In this document: in pieces, positions 31,557 through 46,500 of the stretch
Position numbering within the stretch: the stretch's first letter is position 1
Layout of the letters: every line of letters starts with the position of its first letter
Assembly (NCBI GenBank): GCA_024195265.1
Contig: JAJLRJ010000009.1
Span: 29,954,210-30,018,209 of the forward strand
Source: Dendrophyllia cribrosa
Taxonomy: Eukaryota > Cnidaria > Anthozoa > Scleractinia > Dendrophylliidae
Length of the DNA stretch: 64,000 bases
Direction: 5' to 3'
Notes under the pieces: generated by a model
The model's input: the letters and a program-made list of their open reading frames with translations, nothing else
The model's database searches: none
Told to the model about the DNA's origin: nothing
Translations under genes and position numbers: made by a program

Positions 31557-34500
31557 TTTAATTCCTTCTTTTCAAATGTAAATCATGTTGTTCTTAATTA
31601 TGCTAACATGATTTACATATTAAAAGCAGGAAGGTTTGTATTAAAACAAAGTCAACTCCAGCCTCACTTTCACTCAAAGGCCAGGGTACTAAGTACACAA
31701 CTGTAAAATGGTCTTAATTGCCAAGCAATGACACATTCTTTGGACCTCTTTTTACAGCTTTTAACTAAGAGAATTATGTGTTCATTAATGACCTCAAGCA
31801 TTAACGCCACTAAATAATAAATTGTTCCTTTATTTCATGAGGCATGTTCGAGCTTACTTGATTGATAATTGACCATTCACACTTAACATACATGAGGTAC
31901 TTCATGTTGTACGTTGCATTAGTGACAGTCACTGTAAGTGTATTCGAGCAACCTCAAAACAACCTTTATATGTCAGTATATAGTGAAAATTTCGGGTTAT
32001 GGCTAAAAACAAAATGAGTGCTACAGAACTGGCAGGAAATGTTAAAAATTAAAAGACTGGTCAGGGATAACTAAGTGTCTTTAGAACATGATGTAGTTTT
32101 AAATGAAAAAAAAAATTGATGATGAGGGATAGAAGGCAAGAACTGCATGGCAGTGTGAGGGGAGGTGGAAGCATGATATTCAGAAGGAACCGTACAATAA
32201 TCCTCCTTAATAGGCCATTTCCGAGTTGCCTTTGGCCTCTCTATCAAAGCGAGGCTAGGTGCGAAACCTTTCATATGAAAATGAGTTTTCATTCACACGC
32301 AAATAAGTTTTATTTGCATGTGAATGAAAACTCATTTTCATTTGAAAGGTTTCGCACCTGGCCTCGCTTTGATAAAGAGGCTGAAGGCAACTCGGAAATG
32401 GCCTATTGAAGGGCCGAGAGCATGTCCAGCCTATATGACTTTTTAGGCCTTTTTTTATTTTTTCTCGCTCAGAATAGCTCAGAATAGCCTCATTTTATCG
32501 TACAACGAATAATATCACAAGCCCTTGTCGAATTTGCACTAACCCTAAGGAATTTGACCAATTTACCTGAAAAAAGCAGAGTTCTGGCCCTCCAGTGCTT
32601 TGACGGTACATTCAGAGCGTAATTTCGAAGCCATTTGAAAGCAGTTTGGCCGTGAGAATACGCGACTGCAATACTTCTGACCAGTGCCAACAACTAAACG
32701 AAAATACCGCTATTTACGCACGCCTGGCTCGCTTATCTATCGTGAGCTCACTACGGCAACACATCGCCTCTGTAGCGTGTGTGTAAGCCAACGTGTATGA
32801 GGCCCGTCCGGTGATTGAAAGACATCATTAAGTCCGGAAATCCTTGAGTCTCTAGCACTTCTCAAAGAAACGAGTCGTGTTTCTTGTCCTTCCTTGTGTC
32901 TGAAGCGCCATTTAGCGCTCGAGGTGAAAAACGGACCTTGGTCGGGAAGACGAGCCGGCGGGAAAGTCTGGAATCACTTCGGATCAGAAAAGGGGCAGCG
33001 TTGAGAGTTGTGGGCCATTTCCCATCCCGTGCCGTGGTCGAAATGCCCGATATCCGAAGTGCTTTGAGACTTATAGTATTTTGCAATAACTTTCGGGTGG
33101 GAACTCCATTTCAGTTTTGTTGTAGGATTTCCCGACATGCTTTGCGACAGTGGTAGATGGGTCCGCTGTGCATGGTCGGGCACTTGAAATACAGCTTTGG
33201 GCAGCTCGAAGTGAGTTGTTGCTGGCCGGCGGTAAGACGTTTCGCATTTGGAGTCTTTAATGCAACATTAAATTCGATCTAAAAGGATTTTGAAATCGAG
33301 ATACGCGTGTTGATGCGTATCAACCTTTAAATAATAAAACTTAGCCTGAACTGAGCATGTGTTCCTTGGTGGTCTAGTGGTTTGGTCGGGAATTTGCGCT
33401 CGGACGGCTCTGGGTTCGAATCACGCTCAGCATCTTTTTTTTTTTTTTTTTTTTTTTTCCGAACTGGACATTATGAAAGTGATTTACTTTTTTTGCGTTC
33501 GTCAAAATTCCTTACGTTTAATTTTAAAAAAATATCGAACCGTGTCAGTGTGAAAACAGAAGCTTACCGCAATATTGCGTTACAATAGGAGCCTTTGATT
33601 GATTGATTTTTTTTTTTGCATACGGTATTTCTCGAAAACGACAGAAAAAACAACAGAAAAAAATTCGGAACAATGTTTTGCAACTAATTTCTAGTTCACA
33701 TGCCAAAATTGGACAAATCTGAGCAAGAAAAAATAAAAAAGGCCTAAAAAGTCATATAGGCTGGACATGCTCTCGGCCCTTCAATTGTCATTTTATGCTA
33801 AAGAAAATACACAGGTTTTAGAAAAAACACTATATCTAGGAACTTACTGTTAATGCAAAGCTGTGCTGTGTTCTAAGTAAAACCTTAATGGGTCTTTACT
33901 TATTAACTATGAAATGTGGGTGTGCGAAAGTTAAGTTAATCTGCTGTTGCCCAAAGTTAAGTAGCCTGGGTTGACTGCATGGGCACTGCCAGAGTACTAT
34001 TATTGTTTGTTGATGGTGTAATTCTTGACAGGGATGGATGCTCCCATGGGTATGGAATCTAAATCAATTCCAGATAATGCCATTACTGCAACATCTTTTG
34101 AGAGTTCAGCTTACCATCCAAGCAATGCTCGTTTAAACCTTGGCATTGGTGGCGGTGGTTGGTGTGTAGCCGACAAAGAAACTGATCGGCCGCATTATTT
34201 ACAAGTAGACTTGGACCGAAAATGGGCTTTAACAGCTGTTGCCACGCAGGATGTAAAAGATGACGTAAAGCGTGTAGCCCGATACTACTTATCCACTACT
34301 TATGATCGCAAAACCTGGGTTTTTGTTCATGACTTCACAGGTAAAAAGGTGGGACTTAATTTTCCTCTTATTTTTCCTCATTGTTATCTGTGAATATCAT
34401 ATGTTCGAAAAGATTTAAACAATCTGGGAAGAGCTTTTAATTGGCAATTTACCTGTATGACAAGTTCTCACCTTGTCTTCTGAATTATGTTTAAACTTTA

Positions 34501-37500
34501 AAATTTCAACTGGTCTCTCAGGGCTTTTACCATTTGTTAAAACTGGATGGCCAGACTTGTTGTAAACAAAATGAAGGGGTGCACGGAATATTAATGGCCC
34601 TAAGTGACTTTTGATGTAATGTCAAATTCTCCCTGTGTTTTGTTGACCTGTTCCTAGGAATCTATGACTAAGATGCATGCTATCCACTGATAATTTGGTA
34701 TGATTGTGCATGTAGTTGACTATGTTAAGTCTTAAAACCCTGTGATTGATCATTGTAGTGTTTGTTGGTTTACGAAATTTACAAAATTTGTGCGGTAAAC
34801 TAACATTGCCCAAGCCACGCACCAATTATCTAAAGCATAGCTTTAGCTATAGCGGGGCTCAGTTGTGGAACTCCTTACCACAAGATGTAAGCAATATCAA
34901 GTCAATAGGGCAATTTAAAAGGGAAATAAACCGACTATTTCAATCATCGGTTTCCCACTCGGCAACCTTGTAAAACAGTAAGTGAAGTGTATATATATTT
35001 TTAATGATATAATTGTCACTTTTTATATACTGAATGATTTTATGATGCATCCTGACTCATGGTTTCAATTGCCTCTAATTTGTGTTGTTTTTTTTTTTCA
35101 TTTTTTTAATGATCTTTTGTCTATGAAAGTCGAATCTAATTACTGTCTACGTTCTTTAACACAACTTCTTCTGTCAGTTCCTAAAGTCAATTGTTCTACC
35201 TTTGGGGGTCGCGCCTTTGCTCATGCAGCACCTGTTTTATGGAACTCTTTACCGGTGACTATAAGATCAAGTACCAACATCTCAATTTTTTAAAAAACGA
35301 CTGAAAACATTTCTTTTTAAGAAGGCTTTTAATTTGTGAACAATAGTTAGAATATTTAATTTTTAATCCTATTTTTACTTTTCTCTTATTGTTAAGCACT
35401 TTTGAATATTATTTTATAGTATTAGTGCTAATATAAATTTAATATTTAATTATTATTATTTAATGCTATCCATAAGTGTACCACCATAGACCTTATTTAA
35501 AAGTTAGTGTAAGCCAGAAATGTCACAGGGAGCAGAGGAGCCAAATTTGACCTTTATGCGTTCGATCTTCGATCTGTTGTTTACGAGTTTGTTTTTCGCC
35601 TCAGCTGGACCCCAAGCGTAATCGGAGCTTTCCGTTAGGTAACCGCAGATTGCTGACTGTGGGCGCCACAAGATCGTTACGCAGCAATAAGAGAGACAAG
35701 GGAGGAAACAGATTCGAGTCTAATTTTTGATCCCCGATTACTCGCTTTTGATTCAATAAAAAGTTCTGATTTTCGGCATGTAGCTTTATATGGACAGTCT
35801 CTGGACAGCTTTTCAACAATTTCGATGAAGTGATCCATTAAACAGTTCTTTCGGTGATCGGTCTTTATGGCGTTCAAAGTTGACTTTCGTAGGATGTGGA
35901 CCGCAACATACTGGTGACGGAAATACGTCAAACGAGAGGTGTGCGCATGACCGGAAGCCTTTGGCATAAGTTATTCATCTGAACATGTAAGCGTCTTTTC
36001 TACAAAAACACGCCATCTTTTCCGGAATATCTTCGATCATTGCCATTCAGTGATTGTTTTTGTCCGCTAGGTGAATATTTTGAATGATGTGAATATTGTA
36101 AAGGTCTGCGAAGGAACAGGCAAGCTCGATAAAATGTAAGGACGTGGTGGAATTCGAATCCTTGTGGAATCAAGACATGTCTGATGCAAGGTGAGAAGTT
36201 TTCACGCCTCTTGTGGTCCGTCTAAGCTTTTAATGTCAAGCTGATTGAAACTTCTGTTAAAACCCATACGATTGTTTAGGCTAAGCTATAGATGAATTCA
36301 GAGCCACGTCTTTGCGTTGACACTTAAGAAAAATAATACCTGTGACTAGCACTGTATAGGTGGTTTGCAATCAATCTCTAGAGACATAGATAACAATAGT
36401 GAAACGAACAAACAAAAGGAGCTAATGAGAGAACTATTGTTTATGTCCACCAGCATGGCGGCGATGACGTAACATGAAAACCACCTATACGTTCTGAGTT
36501 TCTTCGCATGCAATGAGCTTCACTAGACGACATTATAAGATTTTCCTCATTCGCAACACGTTTCATTTTAAATCTCCCTCCGCTCCGATCAGCTGCCGTG
36601 TTGTTTTGAATTTTGAACGGTTGGCGTAACTTCCGTTTTATTGACGGCATGTCACTTTCGGAGTTTTTACTTCCGTCACCAGTATGTTGCGGTCCACATC
36701 CAACGAATCACGTGGTACTATGTTTCTTCCCTTGTCTCTTTTTCTTCTCGGCACTTCGTGCCTCACTCGGAAACACGAGAATTTAGTTTTATCGACTGAG
36801 TCGATAAGGTAAATTGACCACCGTAAAAAGATTCAAATAGCTGACGTTTCGAGCGCTAGCCCTTCGTCGGAGCTCCGACGAAGGGCTAGCGCTCGAAACG
36901 TCAGCTATTTGAATCTTTTTACGGTGGTCAATTTACCTTATCGACTCAGTCGATAAAACTAAATTCTCGTGTTTCATCCCCCCACCGACGCAGCACCACA
37001 GTTTCTCTAGAAACTAACCCCACTCACTCGGAAAGCTTACGCTTTCCGGAAAGCACCGATTACGCTTTCCGAAAAGCGCCGATTACGCTTGGGTCCCGGT
37101 GGGGGAAAAACTCGAAAACAACAGATCGAATAACGCAAGACACAGCGCACGTATAAAGCTCAAAGATCGAACGCGTATTAGGTCAAATTTGGCTCCTCTG
37201 CTCCCTGTGGAAATGTCTGGGATATTTTCAAATTTTTGGCACTTTTTAAAATTAACTTTTTCATTATATTCATTGTATCACAAATGCCACACAGCTTTTG
37301 AACTTTTTTGTTCAAATATTAGGCCAATTTTATTATGTGCTTACGAGGCCAAGGGAGCTTATTTACATAAATATGAAAAAATAATAAATAAATAAGAATA
37401 AGGTCTATAAGTCAGTAACATTGCGACTAAGGTGGTGTCCTCAGTAAACCAGTGCAAAACATTCAAATTTATATAAATAAATTCTAATATAAATCAGCCC

Positions 37501-40500
37501 TAAAATCATCAATAAACCTGAATATTTTACAATCGTGAGATTACAAAAAAAGGTTAATTTGATTATTGCTGCTTTTTTTTTCTTAACTGAAGGTTTTTAT
37601 TGGCAATCAAGACTGGAGAAAAAACATGGTGGTGACAAATCATTTACCATTCTTCATTTGGATCCATGGAGTTCGCCTTCACGTCAAATATTGGCATAAA
37701 AATCTTTGTGCTAGGATTGAGTTATATGGAATGGACTCAACAGGTGAATATTGTGCATACATTATTGGTAGTTTCTTATCCCTTAAGTTTAAACTAGGAT
37801 ATCAAAATAATAGTGGTGTAGCACAGAATCCAAGGGCTCATAGAGCACACTTTAACCATTTCAAAATTATATATCAATACTGAACGTGTTTTGTAATCTG
37901 AGCCATCGACTCTTTGTTTCTGCAAATGCTATGAATGTTTTGATTTGATTTTGACATGTCAATTAATGTGTAAGCTACAAAATGTACCAATGAGAATCTG
38001 ATACAAGATGAAACCACAAGTAAAGTAAAGAAACTATGCAGTTTGCTTGGCTGTCAGTTGAAGCAAAGAAATATGTTACCTGCAGAAGAGTTGCTTAATC
38101 CAAACAAGACCTAGTGTTTCATACAAAAAGATTTCCAGTACTTCTGGATTTTTGTAAAAAATGCAAAATCCGTTTTTGGATTCATTTCAAGATTCCAGAT
38201 AATTTTGAATTACCCCTCTTGCAGATCCCTCCCTCAGCCCCCAGAAAAAAAAAGCACTGTCGAAGATCACAAAACAATTAAACCAAAATAAAAAAGTCAA
38301 TATTATTGTGTACCAAATCAAAGTGTTCATGGTGTTGCTGCCAGCTACCAGTCACACATCCAATAATTATTATAAGCTAAATTGTTGTTTTGATCTGTTG
38401 CGGCTAATACTGAATTATGAAAGGCTTAGAACATTGATTAATAATAGCAACATTGTTAATGATAATTTATAATAATAGTAATATTTAATTTCGGTAATTT
38501 CTTGGTGTTGCGGATGGCGTGATCACCAAATGACGTAAAACAAAAGATTCAAAAGACACTGAACAATACCCACAACACAAAAGCTAACCAACAATGGTTT
38601 CCGCAACACCAAGAAACACCCTTAATTTCTTTCAACTGCTTTGTTTCTGTTGGCTGCTAAAAGCCCAAGTTTGACAAAGATCTTGTAATTACTTATTCAA
38701 ACTAGACACTGTAAGTTTCTCCAATGACAAAGCATTGTGTGGTGATAATGCTGAGCTGCTAGGAACTACTGCTACACCATATATTGGAAAATGCTTTTGT
38801 TCCCATGGCTATGTAGGAGATGGATTTCATTGTGAAGGTATGACAACAGATAATTTTGAATGTTTTCTGTTATGCAAATAAGTAAGCTTGTTTGTATGTG
38901 TGTGTGGTGGGCGGGGGAAGGAAAGGTGTGTAGGGCTGAAGTTAATGTAGTGTCATCATCATCTCTAAAATAAAATATAAATAACTACATTTACATATGC
39001 TCATTTGAATAAATTATAATTATAGATATAGGAAAGAAGACTTTGTTCAAATTTTGTTTCAACAATTCCTGCAGATGTGGATGAATGTAGCATTGGGGAT
39101 GATGTGTGTGGCCCTGTGCACAGTGTGTGTAGCAATACCCAAGGGTCTTTTTTCTGCGAGTGTCCACCAGGCACTGCTAGAAATGGAGACAAATGCGATG
39201 GTAGGGTTTTATTTTTAATAATGTTAATGTACTGAGTGTCATTGAATTATTGAAGTGTGTGTCATGGAAAGTCCAGTCTTGTCTTTCTCTTGGAGGGCGA
39301 GTACATGTAAGCCTGGGAGAGGTGAGGGGAGGGGGCCAGGACAACCCTGACTAGAAATGACATACTATAAGGACTGATGAGAAAGTCTATGGAAAGTCAT
39401 CCAAAATGATATTCATAATGTACAGAATAAACTAAGCAGTTTAGTTTTCTACAACTACTACTGCCACCACTATCATCATCACCACCACTACTACAACTTT
39501 TGCTACTAGCGCCATCAACACCACTACTGTAACTACTACTACTGCTGCTGCTACTACTACTAATACTGCTGCTGTGATTTCCTCTTCTTTAAAAATAAAA
39601 CTGTACCTTTTGTTTGAAGCTCTTAATAGTGAAAGAGATTGATTTTATTTCTCCAGATATTGATGAATGTCTCAGAGATGTGTGTCCATATCGGACAGTG
39701 TGTAAAAACACATTGGGCTCATTTATTTGTGACTGTAAAAAAGCAGGCTTCACAGCAGATGGTAAACAGTGTCTAGGTAAGATCAGCATGACACTTGTGT
39801 TCATGGTAATGACAACAAATGGGATATGCTGCAAAATCTGCAAAATTTGCACACTGAAAGTGTGTTTAATGTGAATGCTGAGACCTTGGCTTCTAGGGAT
39901 ATGGGTGCATCCTCCTCTTGGACATATTTTTTAGAATTTTAAACTCACTGAATCACTATTTGCTGTGTTCATCAGCCAGAAAATTAATAATGAAGGGGTG
40001 CGCGGAATAAGGCCCTAAGTGATGTTTGATGTAACGTCAAATTCTCCCTCACAGTGTTTCACAAGGGAATACAAGGCAATTTGGAATGAGAATCTAGCAG
40101 TTTATCATAAGTCACTTAGGGCTTTTTTCCAGGCACCCCTTATTGTTTCCTGATCTTCACTTGCATCAGAAAAAGACTGTCTTAATTAACCAGTATTAGC
40201 TCAACACAATACTGTCATACATGCATATGTACAACAACCATCAAAAGTGACCTATACTATTAAAATGCCATTAAACCTGTCTAGTAATGTGTGGCAAAGA
40301 GCCGAGTAAAGTTATAATATGCATGTATACATTCACAAAACCATATTGCAAAAGGTAAGAAACAAAATGTTATAGTTGTGCAGTGATAAACCTGTGTTAA
40401 TTGCATCTGTGTTTCCACCGTAGATATTGATGAATGTAAGATTGGCAGTCATAAATGTGCCAAGAACTCCAGTTGTGTTAATGCTCTTGGTTCATATGTT

Positions 40501-43500
40501 TGTTTTTGTAATGTGGGATTCACTGGATGGCATTCATGGGATGGCAAAGAACGATGTTCAGGTACATGTACAGTGTAACTTGCACCTTTTCATGTTCTGA
40601 CTTCAATCTTTGGTTGCAGTCAGTGTTGTCTTTGTTTACAAAGATCATCTTTCAAGAATTACATTAAAAAATTGAAAAGTGGGTGTCCTCAAGATATTCC
40701 CTCGCATCAGCAATTTTTAAAGGATTAGGTGCAATTTTTATGAATTTCTTCAAAAAGTGGGCGTCCACAGGACGCCTGGAAACCCTGCTGGCTAAACGCT
40801 TGTGTTAGTGTGGGATGTAATATAGCATCCCTTTTGAGGAGGCATCATAAGTTGTTATGTGCTTAGGACTTTCAGCTTTCTATCTGAAAAGTAAGATTCA
40901 AATCCTGCTTTCTGAAATCTGTGATGTTGTTTCCTTGTACAAGAAACTTTACTCCACATTTTATCTATCCAATCATGTGTGCAAAAGGGTAAAAAATGTA
41001 TAATCCAGTTTTGGATTCAAGGATCCAGATTATTTTGGATTATGTCTCTTGATCCCTTTCTCCCGACCCCCGAGAGAAAAAAACAACACAGTTTAAAATT
41101 AGAAAAAGGTTAAACCAAAATCCGCCACGACATGTGAGTTGTGTAGCAAATCAAAGTGTTCATGGTTTTGCTGCCTTAATGAGTCATATATCTAGTTTTA
41201 ATAAGCTTTATTGTTTTGTTCTATGGCAGCTAATATTGAATTATGAGAGGTTTGCAATATTTAACAATTAAATTATGAGCTCGAGATTTCTATCGCGTGA
41301 TAGTTGATGATGTCGATCAAAGCCCGAATCAACTATCACATGATAGAAATCAAGAGCGAATAATCTAATTGTTTTAGTATAAATCTACTAGACATTCAAA
41401 ACTTAACAACAAATACTCTTCACAGACACTTCAAAAAACTGAAGAAGCAGACGCCATTAGGCTACTCACTTTCTACAACAGAATAGATAGTGAGTGGCGT
41501 AGCCAATAAGAGAACAGCATTCTTGATAGAACTCTAATGTAGATTTATAAAAGCCCAGCTTACTGCCTTGTACAGTGGAATCTCGATTTAACAAACCTCT
41601 ATAACCAAGTCCTCGTTATAACGAACGATATTCTTCAGCCCAGCAAAATTACAAGTAAAATGACTTTGTATGGAACAGAACCTCGGTATAACGAAATCCT
41701 CGTTATAACGAACAGAATCTGGCAGCCCAAACGTAAAATCTACCCCGATATAACGAATAAATGTCAACGCGCGACAAAAGATGAATGTGTAACAGACTAA
41801 CAGTGCATGCTACAGGGTAAAGGTATAACCTGTACAGTTTTTCAGTGCCGTAGTTATATTTATAGTATACTGTAGCTTAATACAGGCATTAAAGTGCAGA
41901 TGTTATTTGTTGAGATGCAGAAATACGTAACACTGTTACAAAACAATTATTAACTATACCTCGATATAACAAACATTTTGGTTGTTTTTCCGCAAATTCG
42001 TTATAACGAGGTTTTCGATATAACGAACCCTCGATATAACCAATTTCCCCAGTCCCTTGGCATTTTGTTAAATCGAGCTTCCACTGTACCTTCTATCTAA
42101 CCATTGCTACAAAAGCAGTACTATTGAACATAATGCCGAAGGTTACCTGCAATGGAACTAGTACTTCTAACTGTTTTATGCTACAGAAACTGGCTTAACT
42201 GTCGACTATATGGGCTGCTAGTGGCTCATGTGCGATTTATCTTTAAGAACCCTTTGAGTCCAGCCAATGCTGTTTTGGTTTTCATTTAACTCAGTTAACA
42301 ATTCCTCCTTCCTGAATCATGTAAGTACTATTTGTATTTTGAAAGGAAAGAAATGATCAGCACTTGAAAATCACCAACTGAATTTATCCTAAAATTTATT
42401 TCTGTAAAAACTGATTTTGGATGTGTTACTTTGCAGACATAGATGAATGCCAGGTAAACCCAAAACAGTGCGGTCATGACGGCAAGTGTGAAAACACTGT
42501 AGGCTCTTACAATTGTATCTGTAAGGAGGGATTTGTAGCCAGGGGCTCGGAGTGCGAAGGTATTGTCTAGATCCATAGTTACAGTTGCTCAAATTAAGAA
42601 TTGGTTCACGATTTAAGCGTGCGTAATGGATGCGCGTGGGAAGTTTGGAGAGCACAAGGGAAGCGTAAAAGTAGAAACTTTAGCTTCATGGGTGCACTCC
42701 AAACTTCCTAAATGCATCCATAACTCGATAGTTGCACAGCTAAAAGCATGAACCAAATAACATATCAAAGTTAACATTTAGCAGCATCATGTACTAAATA
42801 GATTTTCAGAGCCGAATGTTTTGGGTCGCAATTTTAGAAATAAAGAAAATAAAGAACTTCAATTAAGGTGGCTCGATATAGTTTTTTTGGCGCGCGCAGA
42901 TTGGGTTCTAATTTACCAGCGGGACTTTTAAAAATTTGAGTCATGCAAGAAAAAAGATAAACAAACATGGCCGCAGCACTCCTGTCACGATTTTATTTTT
43001 GCGCCGGCCTGGTAGACTGTGCTTTTCGCGTGTACGGAAGCCAGGTTTACATTCTTCTTTCTTTGGTGGTAATGTGTTTTACCGAGAAAAAGAAAACAGG
43101 GCGTTAAAGTTTCCTGACAAGAATGCAGTGAAGAATGATTTCGCGATGGACAACTCAGCCCCGCATCGACGCAATTTTCCTCTGAATACGAAAGAGTTTA
43201 TTTTGGGCTGTTTTTAGTGGCAGTGTATTGTCTTAATCTAGCCTCTAAGGGTAATGCAAAATGTGTTGGGAAAGACAGTTCATCTTCTAATAAGAACAAA
43301 CAGCAACAGAGCGTGTGCTCGACGAAGTTCCCACCCACTGCATGACATTTGTGGTCGATTCTCGTCATCAATTAGATAAGAAAATGCACAAAAAGGGTTG
43401 TTCAGCTACGAACCACCAGAGGAAAAAAAAGCAAAAAGGAAGCTGACATTGTATGGCTTTTGATGAAGCAGAAAATCAGAAATACTCAAAGGAGAAAATT

Positions 43501-46500
43501 AGAAAATCTTCGATCTGTCGTTCAAGAAAAGACACAACAACACGGCTACAGTGATTATCAATTTGTAGTTTTTGACACGGAGACAACTTCTTTAGATAAA
43601 ATAGCAGCTATAACTAAACAGGTAAACACTTACACTTACTATGTGCATGCTACCAAAATGCAATATCAGCTACTACGCTTCTCGATTTAACAAACTGTCA
43701 GTGGAATCGATAAATGGACAGAAAACTTTGCTCAAAGAAAACGTTCCAGTGCAGACTGTTCATCTGAAAGATTTCACCACTTTTCTCTCCAGTTAAACGC
43801 TAGTGCAAATTACTACAATGTTTTGATCGGCCACAATTCTTTTGTTTTTGACACTCCCACATTGCTACGCTGTCTTAGGCATGAGTTCAAAGAAACACTT
43901 TCATCCATGAAAAATTATATTCGCCGACAGTCTTCACCTTGTCAAAACACCCGAATCGCTCAATCCGGGAGGAAAGCCATGTAGAAGCAATCTTCCATCG
44001 CAGTGTCCATCGGTATTTAAAACTGTTTTTAATGAAGAGCTTTTTAGCACATGATTCTTTGGAAGATGTCTTTGCTCTCCATCGCGTATTATTTCAATCC
44101 CCGTCGTTGTAAACGTAACAACGGCAATGTAAAACCCGCCTCCTTCGCTTTCGAAGACATGGTATTTTTAGACGAACGCTTCCAGCGTGTGCAATTTCAG
44201 GGATAACATCTTTTCTCAGAGTAGTAATGGGCTGGTAAAGCAAAGCCTCCTACAAAAAATTGCGGAAAGTGGCCTGTCCTACCAGGACTTACAGCATCTT
44301 TAGAGAAGCTTTGGTCGCAATTTTGAGCAGAGCGCCGACAGCAGCGATTCCATCCACACCACGAGGAACAAATCATCCAGCGATTTTAGCCAGAATTGTT
44401 AATCATTTCGAAGGCAAGTAATGTACCAGCCATTACTAGACACGATTCATCCAAAAGATAACAGTTTCTATCTCACAAAAAGCTGCACAGCGCGAAAGAG
44501 ATTTGTCTATAAATGAATAAACAAAAATAACATCCGCAAATCGACCACAAAATCCGCGTGGCGAAGTGGCGTGACAATTGCCGCGCATGCGTAATTGCCG
44601 ATCTTGTCGTGTCAAAATTTTCAGAAATTTGAAACTTTCGAAGTCCACACTTCCGCTTCCGCTCGGTAATTTTTTTAATTTTTTGCATGTTGACTTCGTT
44701 CTATCCGATGTGCGTTTTACGCGATTTTGAAAAAAGTCTGTCAACAGAGAAAAAAAATTACCAACGAATTCTAAAAAACGCGTTTTTTCTTTAAAATTTC
44801 TGACAGATTTTTTTAAAGTTGGTACTCAGGTAGAACACTGGGGTCGAAGGCCGTATGCAAAATTTAAACAGAATTCACCGTGGAATTTTAAAGATAATTG
44901 AAGATATGTCTGTTTTGAGGCCCTACTTAAAAGCCCAATGGTGTTGCCATGGCAATGTCAACCTCGATACATGTATGGCATATTAATACTGTAATATTAT
45001 CTTGATTTCGGGGTAAAATGTGATGACGATCCACAAAGTATAACTCTAATTGTTTTGCCTCCAAATATACTATACAGGGAAACCAAAATACTATATCGAG
45101 CCACCTTAAGACTTTCCATAAAGGATGTCAACCTCATCAAATTTCCTTTTTAAAAAAAAAGGAAAAAGAGAAACAAATGTCAATATACCCAGATTGGAAT
45201 GAGGGCCAGTGATTCCCGATGGCGCCGGTTGAGAAATAGCACCTTACATCACTACACCACCAACACGCATGTAATAAGCATGGTTAAATTTTAATATTTT
45301 ATCCATGTTTATGTTGAATAATCCAATTGAAGTCCTCAGATCAGTTTTAATTTTACATCAAAGGACTCCAAACGCGAAACATCAGTAAATAGCATTACTG
45401 ATGTCCCCTTTTTTTGTGGTCAAGTATTCTCGACCTTTATTAATTTTCTTTGCATTTAAGACCGGTTAAAGGCCATATTGGAGGAAATACTGATAAAAGT
45501 TTACAGCCCACGTAAGGAAGGATGGAAAAATGTCCCCGACTGCTAGAACTCATTCATTATGCTTAGTGTATCCACAAGTTAAAAAGGGACAAAGAAAAAA
45601 TCTTAGTCCCGACAGGAATCAAACCCGTGACCCTCCCGCACACCGGTCGGATACTCTAACCACTGAGCTATGACAGACTCAGGACGCGCTGAGCCATATG
45701 CTAGGTTTATGTATGACATGCGTCCTGTGTACTGCAAGGATCAGCAGTATCGAAAGCATCCTGTAAGATGAAAAAATGAAATAAAGATGGTAATTGTATT
45801 GTTAAGCTGGGTAATTAAATGAGAAAGATGCAATGTTCATTATGTCATGAATGGACGGTCATCGGTGCGATTCCTGTAAGGAATCACCTTTTTTTCTTTG
45901 TCCCACGCCCATGACAGGATGAACATATCTTTCAAAATAATTATATTCACTAATACGAAAATGGAAACCTGATTCAATTGAGCTCTACTAAATTTCCAAT
46001 ATTTAAAAGCATGAAAGTAACATCACTGACTTTTCTTTGACAGATTTAGATGAATGTGCTTCGGATTCTTCGAAACCTTGTGAACATGGCGCCCTGTGCA
46101 TTAACTTTCCTGGTTCATATGCTTGTCAGTGTAAGCTGGGTTATCATCTCATCGACAACATATGTCAAGGTATAACAACATTTTAACCCTTTAACGTACA
46201 CAGGTTATCTTAAGAACCAACATGAAACAAAGGAAAAGATGCAATGTTCATCGTGTCACAGGCATGGGACAAAGAAGAAAATATGAGACCCCAACAGGAA
46301 TTGAACCTATGATCTTCCACACACCGGTAATGTGCTCTGCTCACCGATGCAATGTGCGTCATGTCACAGGCATGGGACAAAGAAGAAAATCTGAGTCCCC
46401 AACAGGAATTGAACCTATGACCTTCCACACACCGGTAATGTGCTCTGCTCACTGATGTAATGTGCGTCATGTCACAGGCATGGGACAAAGAAGAAAATAT

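Noticed and set aside
45610..45685. Functional tRNA gene on the minus strand
   Set aside because: Same reasoning: promoter boxes kept, cloverleaf not supported, SINE tail follows.
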